From positions 3,100,001 through 3,164,000 of the forward strand of contig NZ_CP030261.1 in the NCBI RefSeq assembly GCF_003312915.1: 64,000 nt of DNA. Reading direction: 5' to 3'. The notes under the pieces were generated by a model. That model saw nothing but the letters and a program-made list of their open reading frames with translations, did no database searches and was not told where the DNA came from. Position numbers and translations under genes: made by a program. This document shows, piece after piece, positions 27,388 through 35,148 of this stretch. How positions within the stretch are numbered: position 1 is the first letter of the stretch; each line of letters begins with the position of its first letter. The DNA comes from Flavobacterium fluviale. Its GTDB lineage: Bacteria > Bacteroidota > Bacteroidia > Flavobacteriales > Flavobacteriaceae.

Positions 27388-27441
27388 ACTAAGTCATTAG
27401 TTAAAAAACTAACAAATTAGTTTGTCTACTAATTAATTAGT
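27388..27441. promoter_or_regulatory. Three phased operator dyads for the BlaI-type repressor
   Basis: ACTAA-N4-TTAGT occurs three times, at 27388-27401, 27408-27421 and 27428-27441, each exactly 20 bases from the next (about two helical turns). The second extends to AAACTAA/TTAGTTT, and the third to the perfect 18-base palindrome CTACTAATTAATTAGTAG (27426-27443). The third lies between the -33 and -7 boxes of the downstream promoter, where binding would block transcription. Confidence 0.75.
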
Positions 27442-27451
27442 AGTATCTTGC
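27421..27451 (+). promoter_or_regulatory. Promoter of the blaI-blaR1-type operon
   Basis: TTTG (27421-27424), 19 bases, then TATCTTGC (27444-27451). The -7 box lacks one T compared with TAnnTTTG. It lies 17 bases upstream of the ATG at 27468 and encloses the third operator dyad. Confidence 0.6.
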
Positions 27452-27467
27452 ATCAAAATATTTAACC

Positions 27468-27830
27468 ATGATAAAATTAGCGAAGAGAGAAGAACAGATC
27501 ATGCAGGTTTTTTGGGATTTAGAAAAAGCTTTTATTAGAGATATAATTCCGTTGCTGCCAGATCCAAAACCACATTACAACAGTGTTGCAACAATTGTAA
27601 AGATCCTTGCTGAGAAAGGATTTTTGAATTATGAAACTGCTGGGAATATGCATTGCTTTTTTCCTGTTATCAGTAAGGAAGAATATCAGCAATTTGCTTT
27701 GAAGGATATTGTAAGTCAGTATTTTGATAACTCTTACCCAAGAATGCTAGCCTTTTTTGCCAAAGAACAAAAGCTTTCAGAAAAGGAATTGGACGAAATT
27801 GTCAGCATAATCAAAAAAGAAAAGATATGA
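27468..27830 (+). CDS. BlaI/MecI-family transcriptional repressor
   Basis: Winged-helix repressor of 120 residues, the normal size for the family. It opens with KLAKREEQIMQVFWDL, then the recognition region (HYNSVATIVKILAEKGFLNYE) and a C-terminal dimerisation helix (LSEKELDEIVSIIKKEK). In the classical system BlaI represses its own operon until the BlaR1 protease inactivates it. The overlapping next gene is a BlaR1-type peptidase (stop and start share ATGA), and three phased dyads precede the gene. No beta-lactamase gene is nearby, so the regulated function is probably something else. Confidence 0.93.
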   Translation: MIKLAKREEQIMQVFWDLEKAFIRDIIPLLPDPKPHYNSVATIVKILAEKGFLNYETAGNMHCFFPVISKEEYQQFALKDIVSQYFDNSYPRMLAFFAKEQKLSEKELDEIVSIIKKEKI

Positions 27831-29851
27831 TACCGTACATTCTATACACAGCCCTTATTCTTTCAGCCTGTTTTATATTTTATAAACTGCTGCTGCAAAA
27901 AGAAACTTTTTTTCATTTAAATAGGTATATACTGCTGACTTGTATGGTATTGGCTTTTGTTCTGCCTTTGGTTCCAATACCGCATCAATTGTCCTTTAGA
28001 AAAGCGCCGATAGAAAATACTCCTACTATAACAACAACTTCTGCTGTCAATCCTGCAGGTACATCTGTCGTGACTGAAAAAATGCAACAGCCCATTTTTA
28101 CAGAAGAAACTCAACAAGTAATCAATGTTGAATTCTTACTGCAGTGTCTGGTTTATTTATATTGGTTTGGTGTAGTGGTTTTTGGGTTTAATTTTTTAAT
28201 GCAGGCTGTTATACTGCTGTTAAGAGCCAATTCTAAATCAGTAATCCAAGATGGTAAATTTCGCATTGTCGAAGTAACAGGTGACAAAGCACCGTGTTCT
28301 TTTGCCAATAATATTTTCATTAATCCCGAAAAGTATGAATGGGAAATTTACAATCAAATTTTAGATCATGAAAAAATTCATATTGAGCAGAAACACACTA
28401 TCGATCTGCTGCTGGCAGAAATAGTTCTAATCTTTCAATGGTTTAACCCCTTTGCTTGGCAATGGCGAAAAGCATTAGAAACCAATCTTGAATTTTTAAC
28501 CGATGATCAAATGCTGCGACAAGATAACGTCGAGAGAGAAAGTTATCAATTTAGCCTGCTAAAAGTTGCCGCGCCGCAATTTCCTTTGAGTCTTACAACT
28601 AATTATAATCAATCATTATTAAAAAAACGAATCATCATGATGAACTCAAAAAAATCAAATGTGCACACCACTTGGAAATATTTTTTCCTAGTGCCTTTAA
28701 TGGTGCTTTTTGCCTGCCTTTTTAATCAACCGGCAGCGCAGAGTCAAAACCTAACTTCCCTTGGGGAAGCTAAACAGGACAAAGTTGTTCAAAACGGAAT
28801 GCAGACAGATGGAAATTGGTTTGCCGTTATTAAAGGTAATTCAATAGAAATTACTTTTAAAGGCGATGAAAATGACAATTCTTCAACTAATTTTCAGCTA
28901 AATGAAATTAATAATCTTCCGAGAGATAAGCAGGGCGAATTTACTATAGCACGCGAAGCTGGAACAATGCATTTTACAGGAAAATTTGAAGGAGACCGAG
29001 GAATGGGAACCTATAAATTTGCGCCAAATAAAGAATACCGCACATCAATGAGCAAAGAGGGAGTTGATCTTAAGAAAGACGAAGATTTTCTGGTTTTCTT
29101 TATGATTAATGTAAAACTATCTTATGTTCAAATGCTTAAGAAAAATGGATTCAAGGATTTGGATAAAGATCAAGTTATTCCTCTAGCAGCTTTAGATGTT
29201 AGCGAAGCTTATATTACTTCGATTAAAAAATCAATTCCAGACATTGATTTGGATAATTTGGTTCCATTTAAATCATTAGGAATAGATAAAACTTTTATTG
29301 AAGAAATACGTAATTCAGGTTATAAAGATGTTAGTGCAGAAAATATTATTGCATTAAAAGCACAAGGTATTGATGCAAAATACATCACTGATTTCCGTAC
29401 TACTGCTAAAAAAAGCAATAAAAATAAAGTTGACGACGGCAGCAATGAAAACGAAAGCGACGATGATGATATTATTACGTTTAAGTCATTAAATATAGAT
29501 CAGGCGTTTGTTGATTCTTTCAAAAAGTTAGGATACAACAATCTTTCAAGCAGTGATTTAATTAGCATGAAATCGCTAAATGTTACTCCAGAATACATTA
29601 AGAGTTTTCAAAATGCAGGTTACAAAAATATTCCTGCTGATAATTTAATTGCTTTGAAATCGCAAGATGTAACACCTGAACTAATGAAAGAGTATAAAAG
29701 TCTTGGTTTTGAAGATTTAGACTTAGAAGAAGTTGTTGGAGCAAAAGCAACAGGAACGACTCCATCTTTTATTAAATCGATGCGAGCTAAAGGACATGAT
29801 TTTAAAAGCATAGATCGCTATATAGCATTAAAAGCTCTTGCTAATAATTAA
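27827..29851 (+). CDS. BlaR1-type M56 metallopeptidase with C-terminal 29-residue repeats
   Basis: Membrane metallopeptidase of 674 residues. Transmembrane segments are at about 3-22, 34-50, 103-133 and 283-300. The cytosolic protease domain has the zinc motif H181-E-x-x-H185, with a further acidic ligand probably in LEFLTDD. In place of the penicillin-binding sensor of classical BlaR1, the exported part has a small domain (about 310-420), then about eight repeats of roughly 29 residues (pattern F/YI..F...GY.D......I.LKSL.V) up to the end. An Asp/Asn-rich spacer interrupts the fourth. The repeats presumably sense a ligand or envelope state; the ligand is unknown. It overlaps the repressor gene by 4 bases. 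Confidence 0.92.
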   Translation: MIPYILYTALILSACFIFYKLLLQKETFFHLNRYILLTCMVLAFVLPLVPIPHQLSFRKAPIENTPTITTTSAVNPAGTSVVTEKMQQPIFTEETQQVINVEFLLQCLVYLYWFGVVVFGFNFLMQAVILLLRANSKSVIQDGKFRIVEVTGDKAPCSFANNIFINPEKYEWEIYNQILDHEKIHIEQKHTIDLLLAEIVLIFQWFNPFAWQWRKALETNLEFLTDDQMLRQDNVERESYQFSLLKVAAPQFPLSLTTNYNQSLLKKRIIMMNSKKSNVHTTWKYFFLVPLMVLFACLFNQPAAQSQNLTSLGEAKQDKVVQNGMQTDGNWFAVIKGNSIEITFKGDENDNSSTNFQLNEINNLPRDKQGEFTIAREAGTMHFTGKFEGDRGMGTYKFAPNKEYRTSMSKEGVDLKKDEDFLVFFMINVKLSYVQMLKKNGFKDLDKDQVIPLAALDVSEAYITSIKKSIPDIDLDNLVPFKSLGIDKTFIEEIRNSGYKDVSAENIIALKAQGIDAKYITDFRTTAKKSNKNKVDDGSNENESDDDDIITFKSLNIDQAFVDSFKKLGYNNLSSSDLISMKSLNVTPEYIKSFQNAGYKNIPADNLIALKSQDVTPELMKEYKSLGFEDLDLEEVVGAKATGTTPSFIKSMRAKGHDFKSIDRYIALKALANN

Positions 29852-29884
29852 AATCAACTAAAAAATCAATCAAGTTGTAAGACA

Positions 29885-29915
29885 AAAAGCCCAAACCGAA
29901 TAGGAATGGGCTTTT
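29885..29915. terminator. Bidirectional terminator
   Basis: Stem AAAAGCCCA/TGGGCTTTT with a 13-base loop, between the convergent M56 peptidase and monooxygenase genes. Confidence 0.75.
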
Positions 29916-29932
29916 AGCTTTTACTAATCTTG

Positions 29933-31402
29933 TTATTTTTTTGATTCTTTACTTTTTAAACAGCGTCCTCTTGGTTCGTCGCCTTCATGAAGTACAATTT
30001 CAGAGTGGAGGAACTGTGCGGCATCTGCGGAATCTTTTACTTTTACGGCACTGCGTTCTAACATTTCGTTTTCAAACTCATTTAATACGCTTTCGCGAAT
30101 GCCGCTTTTTCTCCATTGCGATAATGGTTTGCATTTTTTTGAAATAACGCGGGCCAGTGTAAGCGCATCGAGTAGAGCTTGATTGGCACCTTGTCCCTTA
30201 AAAGGACTCATTGGATGAGCAGCGTCTCCAATTAAGGTTGCTGGACCAGCATTATGCAGTAATTCTGATCGAAGTAAATCTCTATCATATACAGGATATC
30301 CAGAAATCTTACCCTCAGGAGTAGCGCTTAAAATCTGTGGAATAGGATCGTGCCATTGTGTTCTTCGGCATGCTTCTTCTTTTAGTGCTTTTGGTCCTTG
30401 AGCGCTTAATTTTTTTGCTTCTGCTTCTGACATCGGAAAGCTGAGCTGCCACATTATGGAGTCGGTAGTATAAGGCATCATGTAGATTCTTTCGTTGCCA
30501 TTAGCCGTTTGAAATACCGTCGCAGCATCTAACAAAGTACTATTATGATCTTCCAGATTTTTTAGAGGACAAATTCCAAGTATTACAATACAGTCTAGAT
30601 AACGCAGCGGACTAATAGTATCGCCTATCAATAGTTTACGTACAGAACTTCGAATACCATCAGCCCCAACAACAAGATCGGCATTAAAGCTTTTGGTTTC
30701 TCCATTTACGTGAAAATTTAGATTGATGCTTTGATCTCCACCTTGTTTAAAATCAATTAATTGATGTCCCCATTTTACAGTATCATCTCCGCCAAGCTGT
30801 TCTAACATTGCTAACCGAAGCGACTGTCGTGCAATATGCATATTGGTGCGTTTGGCAGTTGTTTTTGTTCCAGATTCCAGCCATTTTCTAATTCCCCATT
30901 CTCCAATAACTTTTCCGTCTGTGGTATGAACGATGTGCCTGGTAGAAATTACCTTTTCTTCCAATGAAAAAATTCCCAGTCCTTCAATCGCTTTGCTTGC
31001 TTGCTGTAGTGTAAGTCCGTATCCTTGAGAGCGAGCCGAAAAATTAACATCACGCTCAAAAAGTGTAAATGGAATACCGCGGTGAAGGCATGCCAAAGCT
31101 AAAGCTGCGCCTCCAATTCCTGCACCAATAATTGCAACATGAGGATAATTTTCTGTATCCGCCGTTGGATGACTTGACGAAGGAATCAATCCAGATCCGT
31201 TACAGTTCAAACATGTGTAAAGATGGGCTTTAGGCCGAATTGGAGCTATTCCTTCACCATTTGATTTTTCGAAATCCTCCAGTTCCGTTTGATATTGAAG
31301 TCGTATTTTCTTGCTCAGTCTGCGGCTTTTTTTACCACGGCCCTGACATTCTTCACAAATAGTCCAGCTGGTTTTTTCTATTTCATTCTTTTTTACTCTC
31401 AC
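29933..31402 (-). CDS. FAD-dependent monooxygenase with N-terminal DnaJ-like zinc finger
   Basis: Protein of 489 residues. The C-terminal about 400 residues form a class A flavin monooxygenase (PHBH fold): the dinucleotide motif GAGIGG at about 93-98, the middle DG motif in VVGADGIRSSVRK, and the FAD ribityl motif GDAAHPMSPFKGQGAN. Before this are about 80 residues with two CxxCxGxG motifs (C16/C19 and C64/C67), as in the DnaJ zinc-binding domain, separated by a basic, charged stretch. Such monooxygenases hydroxylate aromatic or polyketide substrates, and some inactivate antibiotics; the substrate here is unknown. The fusion is unusual, although the reading frame is continuous. It is a single gene. 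Confidence 0.9.
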   Translation of the reverse strand: MRVKKNEIEKTSWTICEECQGRGKKSRRLSKKIRLQYQTELEDFEKSNGEGIAPIRPKAHLYTCLNCNGSGLIPSSSHPTADTENYPHVAIIGAGIGGAALALACLHRGIPFTLFERDVNFSARSQGYGLTLQQASKAIEGLGIFSLEEKVISTRHIVHTTDGKVIGEWGIRKWLESGTKTTAKRTNMHIARQSLRLAMLEQLGGDDTVKWGHQLIDFKQGGDQSINLNFHVNGETKSFNADLVVGADGIRSSVRKLLIGDTISPLRYLDCIVILGICPLKNLEDHNSTLLDAATVFQTANGNERIYMMPYTTDSIMWQLSFPMSEAEAKKLSAQGPKALKEEACRRTQWHDPIPQILSATPEGKISGYPVYDRDLLRSELLHNAGPATLIGDAAHPMSPFKGQGANQALLDALTLARVISKKCKPLSQWRKSGIRESVLNEFENEMLERSAVKVKDSADAAQFLHSEIVLHEGDEPRGRCLKSKESKK

Positions 31403-31649
31403 TCTTTTATAACTGAATCTAATTGGAATTAATGTCTTTTATAAATCGTTTTAAAAAACAATTCTAAAGCAGCAAATTTAAGGCAAAAGATTACGGGCAC
31501 AAAATTACTCTAAATATTAAAAAACAAATGAGACTTGCTTTTAAAATACTATCCGCTATGGAAGTGGTATTTTATAACTTTTAAAAATGATTATATAAGC
31601 TTAAATGCTGGTATTGAAGTAATTTAGTGAAAATTAAAACTTAGAAATT

Positions 31650-31853
31650 ATGAAAGCAAATAATCAAAATCAGAACATCACTAAAAATAGTGATTCTGCT
31701 AATAGAACTGATAGAAATGATATGAGAAAACATCAATATAAAGATCATGATGAAGTTTTAACAAATGATGAAAATTATGATGTTGACACTCATAAGTTTA
31801 AAGGTGAAGAACCCGATTTTGACGATAAGTTGAATAATGAAGAAAAAAAATAA
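31650..31853 (+). CDS. Small, very hydrophilic protein
   Basis: 67 residues, rich in Asn, Asp, Lys and Glu and almost free of hydrophobic residues, so probably disordered. It has a clear ATG and is followed within 6 bases by a strong terminator, which supports it as a real gene. No family is recognised; stress-related proteins of this composition are common in Flavobacteriia. The 31403-31649 gap upstream shows no clear promoter. Confidence 0.65.
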   Translation: MKANNQNQNITKNSDSANRTDRNDMRKHQYKDHDEVLTNDENYDVDTHKFKGEEPDFDDKLNNEEKK

Positions 31854-31858
31854 ATTAT

Positions 31859-31889
31859 AAAAAGTCTCAAATTATGTTTGAGACTTTTT
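31859..31889 (+). terminator. Strong intrinsic terminator
   Basis: Stem AAAAGTCTCAAA/TTTGAGACTTTT, loop TTATG, followed by T. Directly after the small hydrophilic ORF. Confidence 0.85.
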
Positions 31890-31976
31890 AATTTTGGCTG
31901 TTTTCCTAATTGGATTTTCTTTTGCATTTTGTGGATAAAAATTTACAAGAAGAAAACAAATATGCGCCGATTTTTA

Positions 31977-31984
31977 TAGATTTG
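31977..31984 (+). promoter_or_regulatory. -7 box before the putative secreted Cys-His protein
   Basis: TAGATTTG matches TAnnTTTG, about 60 bases before the ATG at 32044. The -33 element is not clear. Confidence 0.35.
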
Positions 31985-32043
31985 TAAAATATGTCCATTC
32001 CCAAAAGTGATGAATTGGGAAACAATTATAAAATTTAAAAACA

Positions 32044-32721
32044 ATGAAATCTGTTACTTCGATATTTTTATTTTTACTGTTTTCTTACTCTAATTCTTAC
32101 TCTCAATTAAGTTCAGATAAAATATTCGAAAGCTTTAAACAAGGTGAGCGCACCAATTGTTCGTCAATCGCTTTTATTAAAGCAGCACTTAATGTTTATG
32201 GACTAGACAATCTTTTTGTAACTGAAAAAATAAACGATAGTCTTCAAAAAATAACACTAAAAAATAATGCCTCATTTAATCTGAAAAATGAGGAAATAAA
32301 TACAGCTAAAATTTCTGCTGGATTTGTATACATCAAAGACAATTGCGACAGCGAAAAAATTACAGATTATGCCATACTGACTTATGCAGTTATGGCAAAA
32401 TACAAACAGATTGTAGATAAAGAATCCACTTTTGAAAAAGCTTTAGAAGATTTAGAAGACGGAACTGTCTATACACCCACAATTTATAAATACCTAGGTT
32501 TTTCGGTAGGCAGACAGATTCAGAAATTAAAAAGAGAGTCTGGAAGCGAATATTGTGGTGTTGTGGCATGGTCAAAAGCACACGCAGTGTTTGTGTGTGA
32601 GGACTTTATGGATTATTACGGTAATAAAAAAAGTATTTACATCAAATATCCAGGCCGTTTTAGGATAATAAAGCCGGCAGAAGAGATGGCAAATATTCCT
32701 AAAATTGTTCAGTCTTATTAA
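32044..32721 (+). CDS. Secreted protein of unknown function, possible cysteine-peptidase fold
   Basis: 225 residues with a signal peptide (cleavage about SYS-QL). The mature start has GERTNCSSIAFIKAAL with C39 at the head of a helix. Near the end SKAHAVFVCED places H180 before a strand, then a second acidic/Asn stretch. This order resembles papain-like peptidases or transglutaminase-like folds, but family membership is only suggested. It is a single gene; the following gene has its own promoter. Confidence 0.75.
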   Translation: MKSVTSIFLFLLFSYSNSYSQLSSDKIFESFKQGERTNCSSIAFIKAALNVYGLDNLFVTEKINDSLQKITLKNNASFNLKNEEINTAKISAGFVYIKDNCDSEKITDYAILTYAVMAKYKQIVDKESTFEKALEDLEDGTVYTPTIYKYLGFSVGRQIQKLKRESGSEYCGVVAWSKAHAVFVCEDFMDYYGNKKSIYIKYPGRFRIIKPAEEMANIPKIVQSY

Positions 32722-32788
32722 TAAACTGAACTACAGGTTAGTACAGCGTTAATTGTTAATATTTTCAAAAAAAAAGAAAATAATAAAC

Positions 32789-32818
32789 TTGTATTTTAAC
32801 TTAATTTATATATTTTTG
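32789..32818 (+). promoter_or_regulatory. Promoter of the 147-residue secreted protein gene
   Basis: TTG (32789-32791), 19 bases, TATTTTTG (32811-32818): a full match in sequence and spacing. It is 30 bases before the ATG at 32848. Confidence 0.68.
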
Positions 32819-32847
32819 TTTTTAATCAACAACCCAATTACATAAAA

Positions 32848-33291
32848 ATGAAAAGCAACATTATTTTACTAAGTTTCCTTTTATGCTTGACGACTGGTGC
32901 TATATCAGCACAGGCAAAAAATGCTCCAAAGAGTATTATTAGTACAACAGCTATTATCCGTAAATACCACGATCAAAAAGAATTGAGCGGTATGCAAAAA
33001 GGAGAACTTTTAGAATTGTACATCGAGCGTATTAAAGTTTTAGTAAAAACTCTTCCTTACATTGCTTTGGTTACTAAACCAGGAGTTACTATGGCGGATT
33101 TAGGTATTCCAGACGATAGTGATCACAAAAAGATATTAGATAATCAAGCAATAGGTACTACAACTTTCTTAGATACTACAGTAGAGTTTCAAAGAAAAAT
33201 GATGCCTTACTCTGATAAAGGAAATCTTATCGCGGCTATCTTATTTTACGAAAGCACGTTAAAATCTTTACACGAATTCAACGATTTGTAA
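32848..33291 (+). CDS. Small secreted protein of unknown function
   Basis: 147 residues with a cleaved signal peptide (ISA-QA). The mature part is mostly helical, with YHDQKELSGMQKGELLELYIERIKVL and a C-terminal ILFYESTLKSLHEF. No Cys remains in the mature protein and no family is recognised. A full-consensus promoter and a strong terminator make it a well-defined single-gene unit, probably well expressed. Confidence 0.83.
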   Translation: MKSNIILLSFLLCLTTGAISAQAKNAPKSIISTTAIIRKYHDQKELSGMQKGELLELYIERIKVLVKTLPYIALVTKPGVTMADLGIPDDSDHKKILDNQAIGTTTFLDTTVEFQRKMMPYSDKGNLIAAILFYESTLKSLHEFNDL

Positions 33292-33319
33292 TATTTATTA
33301 TTGCAAACGAAATCATAAG

Positions 33320-33353
33320 CCTCTAAAATCATTTGATTTTGGAGGTTTTTTTT
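33320..33353 (+). terminator. Intrinsic terminator
   Basis: Stem CCTCTAAAATCA/TGATTTTGGAGG with one T-G pair, a 2-base loop, then eight T. Confidence 0.85.
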
Positions 33354-33381
33354 ATGCCGTAAAGTTTTCAGTTTTTAAATC

Positions 33382-34605
33382 TTAAAATAATTCAAGCTGA
33401 TTATTATTAGGATTTGAAGGTTTTTTTCTTGGAGGTTTTGCGTCTCCAAAAATGGTTTTTCCTCCATATAAATGAGATTGCTCTCTTTCTCTTTGAATCA
33501 ATGCATCAAAATTAGAATTAGGAGTAAAGTTCTCTTCCGCTTTTCTAGATATTTCAGATAACTTTTGAATCGCAGCAATTTTATCCGAATTACCAATTTT
33601 AGCACGATTGATTGCTCTTTGTAAAGTATCAATTGTCTCGTCATATATTTTGACCGGAACTGGAAATGGATGTCCGTCTTTTCCTCCGTGTGCAAATGAA
33701 AAGCGGGCTGGATCTTCAAATCGGGTAGGAGTGCCGTAAATTACCTCGCTTACCAAAGCTAGAGATTGCAGTGCTCTTGGTCCCATTCCTTTTAAAAGCA
33801 GCAACTCTTCAAAATCTTCGGGTTTATTTTCATGCGTTGTCCAGAGCATTGCGCCAAGTCTTTTCATGTTTACATCTTCCATTCTAACATCATGGTGCGC
33901 CGGCATCGAGAGATACTGCATTTCTTTCATGATTTTTGCTGGAGATTCTTTGCATAATTCTAAAATTCCATCTCTTGATTTTGACGCCGCCTGAGCGGTA
34001 AGATTTAAGATGTTGCCTTGATTTTCGCCATAAATAAAAGTATGAGGCTCTTCTACAAAAGATTTTAAATCTTGAGAATGCCAGTGATATCTTCTGGCAG
34101 TTTTAGAATTAGGATTCATTCCCTGCTGGATAACAGCCCATTGCCCTTTGTTATCGACGATAAAACTGTGCTGATATAATTGGAATCCATCCTGAATAGC
34201 CGTATTGTCTACTTTAGCGGTAAGTCTGCTGCAATTGGCAAGATTATTACCATCAAGACCTGTTTTTTCACCTACAAATAAAAGTTCTTGGGGCGTAAGC
34301 ATAGAATGCTTTCCCTTACCGCCGCAAATGTATATACCTAGTTCTTTTGAGTGTGGATTTACTGATTTTTTGAGTGCTCCCAATACAGATGTTGTGATTC
34401 CTGAAGAGTGCCAGTCCATTCCCATTACTGCACCAAAACTTTGAAACCAAAATGGATTACTTAATTTACTTATAACTTCGGAAGTGGAAAATTCTAATGC
34501 AATAGTTTCGACAATCGCTAGACCAAGCTTAGACATTCTTTCGGAAAGCCATAATGGAACTTGTCCATAATGTAGTGGGAGATCAGCTGTACCAGAACGC
34601 TTCAT
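33382..34605 (-). CDS. DUF763 family protein
   Basis: 407 residues, matching the DUF763 family from its first residues (KRSGTADLPLHYGQVP) through GIYICGGKGKHS, DGFQLYQHSF, and the helix-hairpin-helix-like LLLKGMGPRALQSLALVSEVIYG, followed by FSFAHGGKDGHPFPVP. Family members are found in archaea and scattered bacteria, and their function is unknown. The hairpin motif hints at DNA binding. The C-terminus is a basic Pro/Lys tail. It is a single gene, transcribed away from the polysaccharide locus. Confidence 0.9.
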   Translation of the reverse strand: MKRSGTADLPLHYGQVPLWLSERMSKLGLAIVETIALEFSTSEVISKLSNPFWFQSFGAVMGMDWHSSGITTSVLGALKKSVNPHSKELGIYICGGKGKHSMLTPQELLFVGEKTGLDGNNLANCSRLTAKVDNTAIQDGFQLYQHSFIVDNKGQWAVIQQGMNPNSKTARRYHWHSQDLKSFVEEPHTFIYGENQGNILNLTAQAASKSRDGILELCKESPAKIMKEMQYLSMPAHHDVRMEDVNMKRLGAMLWTTHENKPEDFEELLLLKGMGPRALQSLALVSEVIYGTPTRFEDPARFSFAHGGKDGHPFPVPVKIYDETIDTLQRAINRAKIGNSDKIAAIQKLSEISRKAEENFTPNSNFDALIQREREQSHLYGGKTIFGDAKPPRKKPSNPNNNQLELF

Positions 34606-34620
34606 TTGATAGTATTTCTA

Positions 34621-34628
34621 CAAAAATA
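34621..34628 (-). promoter_or_regulatory. -7 box of the DUF763 gene
   Basis: On the minus strand TATTTTTG matches TAnnTTTG, 15 bases before the start at 34605. No TTG at N19. Confidence 0.4.
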
Positions 34629-34785
34629 GTCAAAAAAAATGCTTCTTTTCAGGTCTAAAGAATAAAACAAACTTAAAATCTCTTAATAAAAATCTAATTC
34701 CCGTTAATCACTATTAAAAAAAATCTTACAGAATATCTGGAATGTCTTGATTTAATAACTCCTTTATTTTTAGTGTATTAAAACT

Positions 34786-34801
34786 ACTAAAACGTTTTTG
34801 T
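34786..34801. promoter_or_regulatory. LacI-type operator, copy 1 (one mismatch)
   Basis: ACTAAAACGTTTTTGT, one mismatch from the palindrome ACTAAAACGTTTTAGT found at three other places downstream. It lies about 55 bases upstream of the -7 box of SusC/D unit 1, so its placement differs from the others. Confidence 0.55.
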
Positions 34802-34834
34802 TAACATTTTTTTTGCAAAAATATAGATTAAAAT

Positions 34835-34864
34835 TTTGGAACTAAAATATTTAATATACTTTTG
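34835..34864 (+). promoter_or_regulatory. Promoter of SusC/D unit 1
   Basis: TTTG (34835-34838), 18 bases, TACTTTTG (34857-34864), a full -7 match. It implies a leader of about 275 bases before the ATG at 35149. This leader is AT-rich, with no ORF or strong hairpin that I can see. Confidence 0.6.
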
Positions 34865-35148
34865 TTCTATCAAATTAGTCGAGTTTAAAGATGTATTGTA
34901 GGTATTGACTTTAAGATAATTTTCTCTGTTAAATCATATCTCTTAAAGTACTTAAGAATTGAAATATTGTATAGGCCATAAATAATAATCAAAAAAAAAA
35001 GAAATGAAAAAACGAATGTGCTGCTGATGAAAATATTTCTGTTATAGCAGAAATTACAAAGCTTAAATAAATTGTACATCTCTATAAGGAATGTGAAAGT
35101 AGAGTAATCATATTTTCAACCGCCTTATTTATTAACTAAAAGAAAATA

